Notes: generated by a model from the letters alone, not told the origin. A DNA stretch of 47,241 bases from Capsulimonas sp039928515 (GCF_039928515.1 NZ_JBDSSZ010000365.1), one strand, 5' to 3'. Counted from the first letter of the stretch, positions 10,001-18,131 are shown. Numbers and translations: made by a program.

Positions 10001-10414
10001 TCAGTCACTTGGAACGGTACGCCGTTCACCATCGGAACCGCCAATACGTCCAATATGGTGACCGCCACCGGGCAGATCATCACGCTGCCCGCAGGCTCCT
10101 TCTCGACGCTGCGCATGCTGGCGACCGCCGAAAACGGCAGCCAGCCGTCGAAGACGTTCACGGTGACCTACACCGACAACACGACGACGACCATTACGCA
10201 GGGCGTCAGCGACTGGTACGCGCCTCAGAACTACGCTGGCGAGTCCATTGCGATGGTCCAAGCCTATCGCAACGTCTCGAACGGGACGCAGGACAACAAC
10301 AAGGGGAACCTCTTCGGGTACTCCTTCGCGATCAACAGCGGCAAGACGGTCAAGAGCGTCACGCTGCCGAACATCGCGAATATCAAGATCGTGGCTTTGA
10401 CGCTGGTTCCGTAA
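7067..10414 (+). CDS. Secreted sedolisin (peptidase S53, kumamolisin-like) with duplicated C-terminal module
   Basis: 1115 residues. A signal peptide ends near TTPASA-Q (residue 26). Residues ~45-185 form the pro-kumamolisin activation domain. The catalytic domain has the sedolisin set: Glu and Asp in GETTLDIEMQ (~291-295), the oxyanion Asp in VASGDGGAW (~368) and Ser in GGTSGAAPIWAG (~467), followed by the calcium site region NDFHDITVGNNG and FDLATGWGTP. It is therefore an acid serine-carboxyl endopeptidase acting outside the cell. Beyond the protease are two Ig-like Ser/Thr-rich domains (~560-660, ~845-940), each followed by a ~165-residue module with the signature YTDGxTFxTGGxDGGGYAYS (~668-835 and ~945-1115). 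These modules are probably carbohydrate- or surface-binding. The start has GAGGAG upstream. It ends at a bidirectional terminator. Confidence 0.93.
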   Translation: MIASVPWKFGLAAAVAVLITTPASAQRALLGQANGHIAAAASSALASARLAPSTPLRLNLALPLRNQPQMDKLLKDLYDPASPRYGRYLTSAEFAAQFGPTDADYQSLIQYAQSHGMTVAETSPNRMLLSVTTTSEAAEQAFHVTEVVYRRQDGSQFHGPDRPPSVDAECPVDLLCVGGLDNANPLHHLPVGSELLRKPVGSPVLSVSMAAGKTKVAPQASTGNQGFSPGDFRKAYDIPSTMTGAGVTMGVFQNTGYLVSDITTYETYYSLPNMPLENVYFDGKTAANQGQSGETTLDIEMQIAIAPSATKEIVYIGGSGLGIANKIATENRAKVVSCSLGWGDGTDQAEDQVYKQMGVQGQSFFVASGDGGAWSGGAHPEDDPYVTSVGGTHLNTNSDGSWLTEPAWGGSGGGVSTLWSIPSYQKPVSMSSNGGSTTMRNGPDVSAVADPYSPFSFYNNGAWGGIGGTSGAAPIWAGIAALVNQQRTANGLGAIGFMNPALYTIGTGTNYANDFHDITVGNNGNGSASYSAVTGFDLATGWGTPIVANLVADLAGGTTANFRLTAPAATVSQGGSGTTVVSVGALNGFTSSVSLTLGVLPSGITASLSPVSTTTTSTLTLTASATAPPGTAFVKVTGVSGTLTHVTYIPVTIKPTIGAVTSVSLASAYNINGVYTDGSTFSTGGFDGGGYAYSSALLGSSLTWSGVTFSLGAANALDTVSSATVTLPSGTYSKLLLLAAGVQGNQTSQTFKVTYTDATFTNFTQSVSDWAGPASFAGEAIVKGPLAYRNLADGTHDGAQTYVYGYSFALNSAKTVQSITLPNNRNVVVFAMSLAKAPTSAVYSLSASPSSLTVVRSSNASSTISVVSTTGFNSSVAMTVSGLPTGVTAAFSPSSTTGTSVLKLTASSTATLGAATVTVTGTSGATTHTVTIALTVKAAPVPVSLTYNLSGIYTDGTTFATGGLDGGGYAYSSNLIGTSVTWNGTPFTIGTANTSNMVTATGQIITLPAGSFSTLRMLATAENGSQPSKTFTVTYTDNTTTTITQGVSDWYAPQNYAGESIAMVQAYRNVSNGTQDNNKGNLFGYSFAINSGKTVKSVTLPNIANIKIVALTLVP

Positions 10415-10448
10415 TACGGACCCGCGCGAGGCGATCGACCAAAGAAAT

Positions 10449-10480
10449 CAGCCCCGAAGACCATTGGTCTCCGGGGCTGG
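10449..10480. terminator. Bidirectional terminator between protease and DUF4259 genes
   Basis: CAGCCCCGaAGACC-att-GGTCTcCGGGGCTG forms a stable hairpin with one mismatch, followed by T-rich sequence on both strands (TTTGCGTTTC on plus, ATTTCTTT on minus). It lies between convergent stop codons, as expected for a shared terminator. Confidence 0.8.
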
Positions 10481-10488
10481 TTTGCGTT

Positions 10489-10869
10489 TCATCCCTCCGT
10501 CGCAATGCTCCAGAACGCCTGCGCCTGCGCTTCCAGTTTATCGAACGTATCCTGAATCACCTGACGGCGCTCGACTTTGTATTCGGCGTCCGGCTCCAGA
10601 CCGTCGATCTGCGCGTCGTAGATCGCGAGATATTGCGTGCGCCAGCGGGCGACATTCGCAGGTTCGGGCGTCGGCGCCTGCACCGTTTCGTGCAAGGCCG
10701 AAAGGATCGCGACACTGGGGACGAGTACGCCTTCGCCCTCTTCGTCCAGGGCGCTGCGCTCCTCGTCCGTCAGCAGATCCTCGATCTTACCTTCCAGGTC
10801 GTCCACCACGCTGCTGATATAATCCAATGCGCTGTCGCTGTCAAAGTTTCCCGCGCCCCAAGTTCCCAT
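10489..10869 (-). CDS. DUF4259 domain-containing protein
   Basis: 126 residues starting MGTWGAGNFDSDSALDY, the signature of DUF4259 proteins (MGTWGxGxFDND..). The rest is acidic and helical with no signal peptide. Function is unknown; such proteins are scattered in many bacteria as single genes. The start is supported by AAAGGA upstream. It is convergent with the protease gene and shares its terminator. Confidence 0.85.
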   Translation of the reverse strand: MGTWGAGNFDSDSALDYISSVVDDLEGKIEDLLTDEERSALDEEGEGVLVPSVAILSALHETVQAPTPEPANVARWRTQYLAIYDAQIDGLEPDAEYKVERRQVIQDTFDKLEAQAQAFWSIATEG

Positions 10870-11018
10870 AATTCGTCCTTTCGCCGGCGATCCCAGGCGT
10901 CCATTGGCCCGAGCGATGGCGACCGGTCATTCGACATCGCGCAATGTGTCTCCTGCCGATTTGTGTTAGAATGATGTGAGTATCGCAATCGATGATCGAC
11001 AGTGATGGGAATAATGAG

Positions 11019-12863
11019 ATGATGAGGCGAGCGAGAATGTGGATCGTGGCGGTTTTGGCTGTGTTCGCTGCGTTGCGCCCTGTGTACGGAGCGCCCGCCG
11101 TGGATTATCTGGGACATCCCTTTGTCACAGAAGCGGCGCCTACGCTAAAATTTGAGCGGCGTTCGTCGCCCCATCGGCGCGGGATCGACTATCCCTTCGC
11201 CGAACAGACGGCGCGTGGCGTTGCGCTCTTTGGGCGATTCCCGCCGTTCGCGCTTTCGGATCGTCGTATCCATATCTCCGGCCCTTGGTATGACAGCGCG
11301 GGAGCCAATCTGCATTTCAGCCGTGGGATTACCTCCGTGGAGGACATGCCGAACTTTCGCCAGGGGCCGACGAATATTCTTAACATCCCCGCATCCCAAA
11401 AGTGGCAGCTGCTTGGCGATCCATTGTTCTGGACATATGCGAAGATGCTGGCCGACGAATTGACGGCGGCCGACTCCAAAGACCCACGCATCGCTTCGCT
11501 GCGGACGCTGGCCGTCGATCATAAGATGGTCGGCGATAAGGCCGCCTATCTGGCTTTAGGCCGGCGTGTCTGGCAGGGCGAGCGGCAGGCGTCGGATGCG
11601 AAAGGTCATGGGGTGCTGTATCCATCCATCGACATCGAGGCGACCGGGGGCTGGGAGCATCAGCGGGATTGCTTCGGCTGGCTCTATCAGGGGATGGCGT
11701 CGGAGGCGGTCACGCATGGCGATCATATTGTCCCGGTGACTTACGGTCAGTGGACATATTCCGTGGGCGCGTTCGACGAATCCGTGCGACAGGGCGGAAC
11801 GGGCGATCCGGAGTACTTACTGCCGGAGCGCGATTTTCTGGCCGCGCCCGATCCCACGCTTCAGGCCTGCGAGGACAGTGGGGGCGTCGTCGCCATGGAC
11901 GGCTATATGCAGGCCATCTGGGGCAGCGAGCCGCTGTACAAACACACGACTGACGGCGCCATTCAAATGCGGAGTGGGCGCCCCGTCTTCAGCGATCTCA
12001 CGCATACGACTCTCTACGGCGCCGACGTCCCGTTAGAGCCGGGGGAAGCGGAGCATACCCTGCATGATCTCTACCGGCAGGCCGTACGCATGTATCTGAT
12101 GTATCACCGAATGGCCGGGCAGTATCCAGACGCCAGCGACCGGCGCAAGCCCTTTCTCAAAAATGTCCGCGTCAGCGCATGGACCCGGATCACCAATGAA
12201 GGGATGCAGGGCATCCAGCAAAACGACCGTCCTCTGCCGGGCTGGATGATCGAAATGCTGACCGGGATGTATCTGTTCACTGCCGACGACATTGTCGTCT
12301 GGTCGTCGGACACCAACACGCCGCCCGGTCCGATGGGCGCCGACTATACGAAGGCTTGGAAATATAATACGCCCGGCGTCATGGAGTATCTGGTCAAGGG
12401 CGCCCATCGCTACAGCGCCTTAGATCCGCTGCACCACGGAGCATTTCAATGGTGCTGGTTTCATCTGCCGGTGGTCGCCAAGAACGCCGAGGACGGAGAG
12501 CGATACGACCAAAAGCCGATCGTCTTCGGCAAACTGCGTCCTCTTGCGGGCAAGACATGGCTGGAATTATTCGCCGCCTGGCCGTCACTAGACAATCGCC
12601 CTGCCCAGTTTCAAATCTGGATCGACAAAGGAGGTAAGCGCTCGGCGGCCTACACAATCGAACTCGCCGACGGCCGTCATTCGTTTTACGACGCCTGGCG
12701 GCTCCCCGACGGATTCCAAAACCTGGAAGGCCGTGATATCTGGCTGCGGTTCAAGGACTCTCAGGGCGTGACGCGCACCTGGCGCGGCGACTGGCGCGCG
12801 CCGGTGGATAGTAAGGTGACTACGCCGCCAGCTTACCAGGAGCCACGCAAGCGTAAAGCGTAG
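11019..12863 (+). CDS. Exported protein of unknown function, 614 residues
   Basis: The N-terminus MMRRARMWIVAVLAVFAALRPVYG is a clear signal peptide, so the protein is exported. The mature part is rich in Trp, Tyr and His and has stretches such as ATGGWEHQRDCFGWLYQGM, HTLHDLYRQAVRMYLMYHRM and FQWCWFHLPVV. The C-terminal ~110 residues (RPLAGKTWLELFAAWPSLDN onward) look like a beta-sandwich domain. The pattern is compatible with a carbohydrate-active or surface enzyme, but I do not recognise the family and assign no activity. The ATG pair at 11019/11022 is preferred over 10992 because the signal peptide begins there; the ribosome site is weak. No obvious operon partner. Confidence 0.75.
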   Translation: MMRRARMWIVAVLAVFAALRPVYGAPAVDYLGHPFVTEAAPTLKFERRSSPHRRGIDYPFAEQTARGVALFGRFPPFALSDRRIHISGPWYDSAGANLHFSRGITSVEDMPNFRQGPTNILNIPASQKWQLLGDPLFWTYAKMLADELTAADSKDPRIASLRTLAVDHKMVGDKAAYLALGRRVWQGERQASDAKGHGVLYPSIDIEATGGWEHQRDCFGWLYQGMASEAVTHGDHIVPVTYGQWTYSVGAFDESVRQGGTGDPEYLLPERDFLAAPDPTLQACEDSGGVVAMDGYMQAIWGSEPLYKHTTDGAIQMRSGRPVFSDLTHTTLYGADVPLEPGEAEHTLHDLYRQAVRMYLMYHRMAGQYPDASDRRKPFLKNVRVSAWTRITNEGMQGIQQNDRPLPGWMIEMLTGMYLFTADDIVVWSSDTNTPPGPMGADYTKAWKYNTPGVMEYLVKGAHRYSALDPLHHGAFQWCWFHLPVVAKNAEDGERYDQKPIVFGKLRPLAGKTWLELFAAWPSLDNRPAQFQIWIDKGGKRSAAYTIELADGRHSFYDAWRLPDGFQNLEGRDIWLRFKDSQGVTRTWRGDWRAPVDSKVTTPPAYQEPRKRKA

Positions 12864-12962
12864 TTCGCCGCGAGCCTTTTGGTGATCTTTGATGGCGGGG
12901 TGGGTAAGGTAGAATTAGGAAACAGCGAGATTATATCGCGACAACATCCGATAGGAGTATTG

Positions 12963-13226
12963 ATGATGCCTAAGACATGTACGCATCTGGATCATATCAA
13001 GGACGTGGAGCCGAAAACGCCGCAGGGGTGCGAGGAGTGTTTGGAGATGGATGACACCTGGGTCCATCTTCGCCTCTGTCTGGAGTGCGGGCATGTTGGG
13101 TGCTGTGACTCCTCGAAAAATAAGCACGCGACGAAGCATTTCCACGCCACCCAGCACCCGATTATGCAGTCGTTCCAGCCCGGCGAAGACTGGCGCTGGT
13201 GTTATGTGGATGAGATTGAGGTGTGA
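12963..13226 (+). CDS. UBP-type zinc finger protein
   Basis: 87 residues that are almost entirely one UBP-type zinc finger: CTHLDHI, CEECL, LRLCLECGHVGCCDSS, HATKHFHATQHP and a terminal WRWCYVDEIEV. These Cys and His clusters match the zinc-binding set of ubiquitin-protease ZnF-UBP domains. In eukaryotes the domain binds the ubiquitin C-terminal Gly-Gly; bacterial stand-alone copies are common but their role is not known. The ATG at 12963 follows AGGAG at the right distance; a reading from 12879 has no ribosome site and adds residues outside the fold. Its end overlaps the 3' end of the phosphotransferase gene on the other strand by 25 bases. Confidence 0.87.
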   Translation: MMPKTCTHLDHIKDVEPKTPQGCEECLEMDDTWVHLRLCLECGHVGCCDSSKNKHATKHFHATQHPIMQSFQPGEDWRWCYVDEIEV

Positions 13227-14617
13227 GGCGTTTTCAAGAGCTGGAGCAATTGTTTTGTTTGGTAAGCCAGCTCGAATTTCTCCTGCCAGATGACGTGCCC
13301 GCTCAAGGATTCCACCGGCAGCGCCTTTCCCTGAGTCTGAGATTGATATCCGTCGAGATAATCGCACGAGACGACGAGCTTCCACAGGCATCCGAAAACG
13401 ACACTGATCTCAGCCAGTCGCGAGAGTGTTCCTGGGCTGGCGTAATCACACCATTCCGTCGTATACGCTTGCCATAGCCGTTCTCGGGAGCTCTCGCTTG
13501 CAAGCCAATCGGGCAAGAAATCCTCTTGCATAAACCAGGCCATCCCCGCGAACGGCGTGGTAATGCAAGCCTCCGACCAGTCAATAAAGATTGGAGCGCC
13601 GTGTTGAATCAGGATATTGCGCCATTGAAAGTCTCCGTGCTCCAGCACATGCGGTAAGCCAGAGTTGTCCAGCTCTTTGCAGATTTGCTTGAGGAAATCC
13701 CCTTTCGAAGCCAACTGCTCAAGTTCCTGCGCAGTCACCCCATCCGCCAGACCATCCAGCGCCGATTGGATCCGGATGGAAAGGCTATCGACTTGCGATT
13801 CCATCTGCCCGGGCGTATAGTCTGGGCAGATGGTCCTTAACTCACTCGCTGTGCTTCCGATCGTTGATTTTTGCAAGCGGGCATAGTGACGTATCGCGCT
13901 CTCCCAAACTTCAATCTCGTCACAATCTTTCAGCTCCACGCCATCGATCTCTTCCATCAGCATCCAGCAGTCGCCGGGATGGCTAGCCAGGATACGAGGC
14001 AGATGGTGTGGATGAGATCGAGAAAGGCATTCGATCACCGACAATTCTCGCCGAAACATGCGAGGGACAGCTTTAAAGAACGAGGTTCCGTCTGCGTGAC
14101 GGACAGCGATGACAGTGGATCTCTGCCATGTCCTTAGCGGTATCATTTCCACCGAACTCTGCCCGGTGCTTTCCCTAATCCAATGGGCCGCCTTTTGCCG
14201 CCAACCTGGTTTCGCCCAGGGAATATCCACCCCCAAATTCGTATCTCTGTCGATGCTCCATGCCTCAAAGACACGCCGATCGAGAGGATCATTAAAGTCG
14301 ACCGTAACGCCGCAACCCTGTGGCGCGGCTACGAGGCCAACCGGGATATCGTCCGACGCAGGAGTAAGCATCTCAGCGGTGACGTAATAGCAGGATTTCG
14401 TCTGCCCTTCCGGCTGGATAAAGAATGTACTCAAGACGATCGCATCGGCAGAAAATTTGCTGAATATGGCCGTTTGATGCAGGGCGGGCGCCATCATATC
14501 GCCATCTTCCGATAAGGTGACTGTATACTCCGGTAAACTCAGTCGTCCATTGACAGGGGCCAGCCAAGCGGCAGCGGGATCGACAGAGCATAACAAGAGT
14601 TTAAACAAAAATTCCAT
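13202..14617 (-). CDS. APH-family phosphotransferase (kinase-fold) protein
   Basis: 471 residues. The C-terminal two thirds have the aminoglycoside/choline kinase fold: an N-lobe with FFKAVPRMFRRELSVIECL, WMLMEEIDGVEL, the catalytic loop LEHGDFQWRNILI and the metal-binding segment PIFIDWSEA. The first ~150 residues are a separate domain with no motif I recognise. The family phosphorylates hydroxylated small molecules; sequence alone does not show which, and antibiotic resistance should not be assumed. The start at 14617 is 14 bases after the stop of the upstream WD40 gene, so it is the last gene of a three-gene operon with two WD40 paralogues. The ribosome site is weak, consistent with translational coupling. 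A longer reading into the WD40 gene is unlikely. Confidence 0.8.
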   Translation of the reverse strand: MEFLFKLLLCSVDPAAAWLAPVNGRLSLPEYTVTLSEDGDMMAPALHQTAIFSKFSADAIVLSTFFIQPEGQTKSCYYVTAEMLTPASDDIPVGLVAAPQGCGVTVDFNDPLDRRVFEAWSIDRDTNLGVDIPWAKPGWRQKAAHWIRESTGQSSVEMIPLRTWQRSTVIAVRHADGTSFFKAVPRMFRRELSVIECLSRSHPHHLPRILASHPGDCWMLMEEIDGVELKDCDEIEVWESAIRHYARLQKSTIGSTASELRTICPDYTPGQMESQVDSLSIRIQSALDGLADGVTAQELEQLASKGDFLKQICKELDNSGLPHVLEHGDFQWRNILIQHGAPIFIDWSEACITTPFAGMAWFMQEDFLPDWLASESSRERLWQAYTTEWCDYASPGTLSRLAEISVVFGCLWKLVVSCDYLDGYQSQTQGKALPVESLSGHVIWQEKFELAYQTKQLLQLLKTPHTSISST

Positions 14618-14631
14618 ACGGGATTGCTGGC

Positions 14632-15807
14632 TTACATTCGCCAGAATTTGACAACTTTTCCATTGACGGTGGCCAGCGTTTTGCTGTCCGGGGAGAAGGT
14701 GGCGCTTTGGTTCCACTCATCAAAACCATAAAGGGTCTTGCGGAATGTCAAATTGCGCGCATCCCAAAGGAAAACGTCGCCGCCCCATCCGCATGCGGCG
14801 AATAGACTTCCATCTGGCGAAAAGGCGGAATGGCTGATGCTGTCGTGGTTCGGAATATCCAGCACAATCGGCTCCGCCACGCCTCGCCGGAATATCATTA
14901 TTTCCCCGTTATGCTCGCCTGTCGTCGCGAATTGACGGCCATCCAGCGAACAAGAGAAGTCCTGCAGCCATTCTTTTATTTCCCAAGATTGCAGCGGTGG
15001 TCCGCCTTTCAGGGGCAGGATTTCCAGCGTTTCGGTTCCACTAAAAGAAACAGGGCCTCCGCGATGTTTAAGACAAGCAAACGTTTCTCCATCGGAAAGC
15101 AAGCGGAATGGCTCCGCATACTGACCATCCTTGAAGATGTTCGCAGTGGTAAACGCATTTGAGCCATCGACTACTCTTTCCGCAACGATGTCTGTAGGAC
15201 AAATCGTCCCATCAATCGACTCTTCAAAATTTTGCTTCTCAGCACCGTGCTGCTTTGGATAAATAATACGCTGCTTGGCGTAAAAATAAAGCGTGCTGTC
15301 ATTGGAGAAGCCGATGGGCTGATACGTTGCTTGCGAATCTGCAATATATCCAAACTTGCGCGATATCCATCGGTTGTCGGCGAAGTCCCAAACGCCGAGC
15401 GAAGAAGAGCCTCGGCTCGCCGCCATCAGATAGCGGCCGTTGGGAGAATATCGTAAGTCATTGGCGGCGCCGCCATTACGGCTATCCAATAAGTTCTTGG
15501 GATTGACCAGATAGGGAAGTTTAATAGCGCTGTTTTCGGAGGCTCCGCGCGTTGCGTCCTGCGCTTGCCAGAGGAGGAGAGCGCCCACGGCTTGCTTGGC
15601 GATCCACTTGGATTGACGAGCGCTCGCGATAAACTCATGTCCCGTCACAAGGGTTTTCCCATCGGGCGAAAATGCAGCGCCGACGATATCTTGGGATGTA
15701 CGCAGTGTTCTGGGAATATTGTATATGCTGAAGCAGACAAGCGCGCCGACCGTCGCCAGAGTGAAGCCTGCTATTTTTAGAGAATTTTTCAAAGTTTTTT
15801 GATGCAC
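14632..15807 (-). CDS. Membrane-anchored WD40-repeat protein (downstream paralogue)
   Basis: 391 residues. A single hydrophobic span near the N-terminus (KIAGFTLATVGALVCFSIY) anchors a beta-propeller. Propeller repeats are marked by FSPDGKTLVTG, YSPNGRYLMAASR, FSNDSTLYFYA, FSPDGSLFAACGWGGDVFLWD and FSPDSKTLATVNGKVVKFW. I propose a GTG start at 15805-15807, ten bases after the stop of the paralogous gene upstream; a longer in-frame reading would overlap that gene and break the parallel with its N-terminus. The two proteins are clear duplicates in order and wording. Role unknown: probably protein-protein interaction on the outer face of the membrane, possibly with the APH-family protein encoded next. 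Start codon choice is moderately sure. Confidence 0.8.
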   Translation of the reverse strand: MHQKTLKNSLKIAGFTLATVGALVCFSIYNIPRTLRTSQDIVGAAFSPDGKTLVTGHEFIASARQSKWIAKQAVGALLLWQAQDATRGASENSAIKLPYLVNPKNLLDSRNGGAANDLRYSPNGRYLMAASRGSSSLGVWDFADNRWISRKFGYIADSQATYQPIGFSNDSTLYFYAKQRIIYPKQHGAEKQNFEESIDGTICPTDIVAERVVDGSNAFTTANIFKDGQYAEPFRLLSDGETFACLKHRGGPVSFSGTETLEILPLKGGPPLQSWEIKEWLQDFSCSLDGRQFATTGEHNGEIMIFRRGVAEPIVLDIPNHDSISHSAFSPDGSLFAACGWGGDVFLWDARNLTFRKTLYGFDEWNQSATFSPDSKTLATVNGKVVKFWRM

Positions 15808-15817
15808 GTTCTTTCGC

Positions 15818-16978
15818 TTACGCTTTCCAGAATTTGACGGACAGTACCGATGCAACCGCAAGTGTCTTGCTGTCCGGTGAGAACGTGACGCCCATGGCGA
15901 ACCGATCAAAACCGAAAATTATTTTGCGCGGTTTTAGGGAATGTGCGTCCCAAACAAAGATATCGCCACCCCAGCCGCAAGCGGCGATCTGCGTCCCATC
16001 TGGCGAGAACGCGGAATGTGAAATGCTATCACCGTTTGGGATATTCACTACAGATGGTTTTACAACGCCACGATTGAAAACAATCATACGCCCATTATTG
16101 CCTCCCGTTGTTGCGAACTGGCGGCCATCTTGCGAAGCTGAGAAATCTTGCCGCACTCTTTTGATCGGCCATGATTCTAACGTCGCGCCATTCGTGATGT
16201 TCAGAAGTTTTAATAATCCTGGTCCATCGCCTGTCGTTGGCCCGTCATTGTTCGTTAGGCATGCGAGCGTCTTGGAGTCCGACAAAAGACGAAATTTTAC
16301 GGGCCAGACACGGTCCTTGAGAAAATCGTTCAGGCGACCTACAACGACGCCATCCGATATTCTCTGAACAATAATGTCCGTTTGATACGGTTGTTTCCAG
16401 TTTTTGCGTTGCACTTCTGTCGGCTTGCCTTCTTGAATTACTGCATAGTAGCAAAGGGAGCTATCTGCGGAGAATCCAATTGGCGCACATCTTTCTTTGC
16501 TCATGATAACCTGGGACAACGGACGATGGTAAATCCAGCGTTTCTCCACTGTATCCCAAATGCCGAATGAACTCGTTGGATTTGCCGCCATGACGTAACG
16601 GCTATTTGGGGAAAAGCGAATATCGGTGCAAGGGCCCGTGGCGGCGATGGGGTTGTATTTGTCTCTTTGTATTCCAAGATATGGAGTCGTGAGAGGATCA
16701 GCAGCGATATCCCCAAATATTGAGCCTCGCGTACCCCATAGGCGAAGATCTCCGACTCCGTATCCGCCATGCGTACCATCGGGCTTATCAATCGCAAATT
16801 GATCTCCTGTGGCCAATGTTTTTCCGTCAGGAGAATAGGCAAGGCTCCATAACTCGTGTGGAACAGTGACTGTGCGAGGAATGAAGTATGGGGAGCAGTA
16901 GAGGACGGCGCATAGCACGCCGACGGCGGCTACTACTTTGACGGTGGCTTTACGAGTAAATTTCCAGCGGAGTTTCAA
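15818..16978 (-). CDS. Membrane-anchored WD40-repeat protein (upstream paralogue)
   Basis: 386 residues: a basic N-terminus (MKLRWKFTRKATVK), one membrane span (VVAAVGVLCAVLYCSPYFI) and a WD40 propeller. Repeat hallmarks include YSPDGKTLATGDQF, FSPNSRYVMAANP, FSADSSLCYYA, FSPDGTQIAACGWGGDIFVWD and FSPDSKTLAVASVLSVKFW. It is the first gene of the operon with its paralogue and the phosphotransferase. The shared CGWGGDxFxWDA and NIPNxDSISHSAFSPDG wording in the two proteins shows duplication followed by divergence. Base composition is visibly more AT-rich than the flanking nrd genes, which may point to acquisition. Function not known. Confidence 0.83.
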   Translation of the reverse strand: MKLRWKFTRKATVKVVAAVGVLCAVLYCSPYFIPRTVTVPHELWSLAYSPDGKTLATGDQFAIDKPDGTHGGYGVGDLRLWGTRGSIFGDIAADPLTTPYLGIQRDKYNPIAATGPCTDIRFSPNSRYVMAANPTSSFGIWDTVEKRWIYHRPLSQVIMSKERCAPIGFSADSSLCYYAVIQEGKPTEVQRKNWKQPYQTDIIVQRISDGVVVGRLNDFLKDRVWPVKFRLLSDSKTLACLTNNDGPTTGDGPGLLKLLNITNGATLESWPIKRVRQDFSASQDGRQFATTGGNNGRMIVFNRGVVKPSVVNIPNGDSISHSAFSPDGTQIAACGWGGDIFVWDAHSLKPRKIIFGFDRFAMGVTFSPDSKTLAVASVLSVKFWKA

Positions 16979-16997
16979 TGGGCGCTATCATCCTGTC

Positions 16998-17029
16998 CAA
17001 CGCCCGCCGCGAAAAGAGGGCGGGCGTTG
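16998..17029 (-). terminator. Hairpin terminator after nrdB
   Basis: CAACGCCCGCC-gcgaaaaga-GGGCGGGCGTTG makes a very strong stem between the nrdB stop and the start of the WD40 operon. It has no good U-tract on the nrd strand, so efficiency is uncertain, but position fits the end of the nrd operon. Confidence 0.6.
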
Positions 17030-17057
17030 TATTCATGATGATTATACACCGGGAACG

Positions 17058-18098
17058 CTAATCCCAAGTCAGTCCTGCGGCGGATTGGTACTCGGTCACG
17101 CGGGTCTCGAAGAAGTTCTTTTCCTTCCCCAAATCCATCGTCTCGCTCATCCAGGGGAATGGGTTGGACGCGCCGTACTGCGCGGGCAGGCCGATGCGCT
17201 CCAATCGCCGGTCGGCGATGTGCCGGACGTACTCTTGGAACAGATCGCCGTTCAGACCCAAAATCCCCTCGGGCAGGCAATCCCACGCATACGCGATTTC
17301 CAATGACACTGCCTGATCCACGAGATCCAAGATCCGCGACTGGAACTCCGGCGTCCACAGATGCGGGTTCTCTTGTTTGATACCGTTGATCAGATCGATG
17401 CCGAAGTTGAGATGCGTGGTCTCGTCGCGCAGTATATATTGGAACTGCTCGCCGATCCCCGTCATCCGGTTCTGACGGTGGAACGAGAGGATCATCACGA
17501 AGCCCGTGTAAAAGAAAATGCCTTCCATGATCAGATAGTAGCCGATGAGATTCTCCAAGAACTTCTGGCCGCCTTCAAAGGTCTCCGTGGTGAAGTTTGG
17601 ATCGAGCACATCGGCGGTCAGCGCCATCTCAAACTCGTCCTTGCGCGTGATGGCTGGGACTTCCCGATACATATTGAAGACTTCCCGCTCGCTCAGTCCC
17701 AGGCTGTCCACGATATAAAGAAACGTGTGCGTGTGCACAGCCTCTTCAAACGCTTGCCGCAGCAAATACTGTCGGCATTCGGCGTTGGTGATGTGCTTGA
17801 AGATCGCTAGCACCAAGTTGTTTCCCACCAAACTCTCGGCGGTGGAAAAGAAGCCTAAGTTACGCAGGATCACGAGCCGCTCGGCCTGGGTCAAGCCATT
17901 CGAGCCCCAGAGCGCGATGTCGGCGCCCATTGAGACTTCAGTCGGCATCCAGTGGTTCGCGCAGCCGTTGACGTAGTGCTCCCACGCCCAGTGGTATTGG
18001 AGGGGCATGAGCTGGTTGACGTCCACCTGGCTGCTATTGATCAGTCGCTTGCGCGCGGGCGCGGCGGCGGGTTCGGTGACGGTTTCGGTGTAATTCAT
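17058..18098 (-). CDS. nrdB: Class Ic-type ribonucleotide reductase beta subunit
   Basis: 346 residues, the radical-cofactor subunit of a class I reductase that converts ribonucleotides to deoxyribonucleotides with NrdA. Six metal ligands are visible: Glu88 (STAESLVGNN), Glu119 and His122 (FEEAVHTHTF), Glu192 (LIMEGIFF), Glu226 and His229 (RDETTHLNFG). The residue four after His122, where class Ia enzymes have the radical tyrosine, is Phe126, and the first ligand is Glu rather than Asp. Both are hallmarks of the Mn(IV)/Fe(III) class Ic enzyme of Chlamydia trachomatis, whose numbering (E89, E120, H123, F127) is offset by one. The relay tyrosines Tyr128, Tyr221 and C-terminal Tyr337 are kept. 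I start at the ATG at 18096-18098, with AAGGAA upstream; longer readings run into the repeat. It is downstream of nrdA. Confidence 0.95.
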   Translation of the reverse strand: MNYTETVTEPAAAPARKRLINSSQVDVNQLMPLQYHWAWEHYVNGCANHWMPTEVSMGADIALWGSNGLTQAERLVILRNLGFFSTAESLVGNNLVLAIFKHITNAECRQYLLRQAFEEAVHTHTFLYIVDSLGLSEREVFNMYREVPAITRKDEFEMALTADVLDPNFTTETFEGGQKFLENLIGYYLIMEGIFFYTGFVMILSFHRQNRMTGIGEQFQYILRDETTHLNFGIDLINGIKQENPHLWTPEFQSRILDLVDQAVSLEIAYAWDCLPEGILGLNGDLFQEYVRHIADRRLERIGLPAQYGASNPFPWMSETMDLGKEKNFFETRVTEYQSAAGLTWD

Positions 18099-18131
18099 TT
18101 GGGGTTCCTTGGGATCTGTTTCGCAGCGAGA

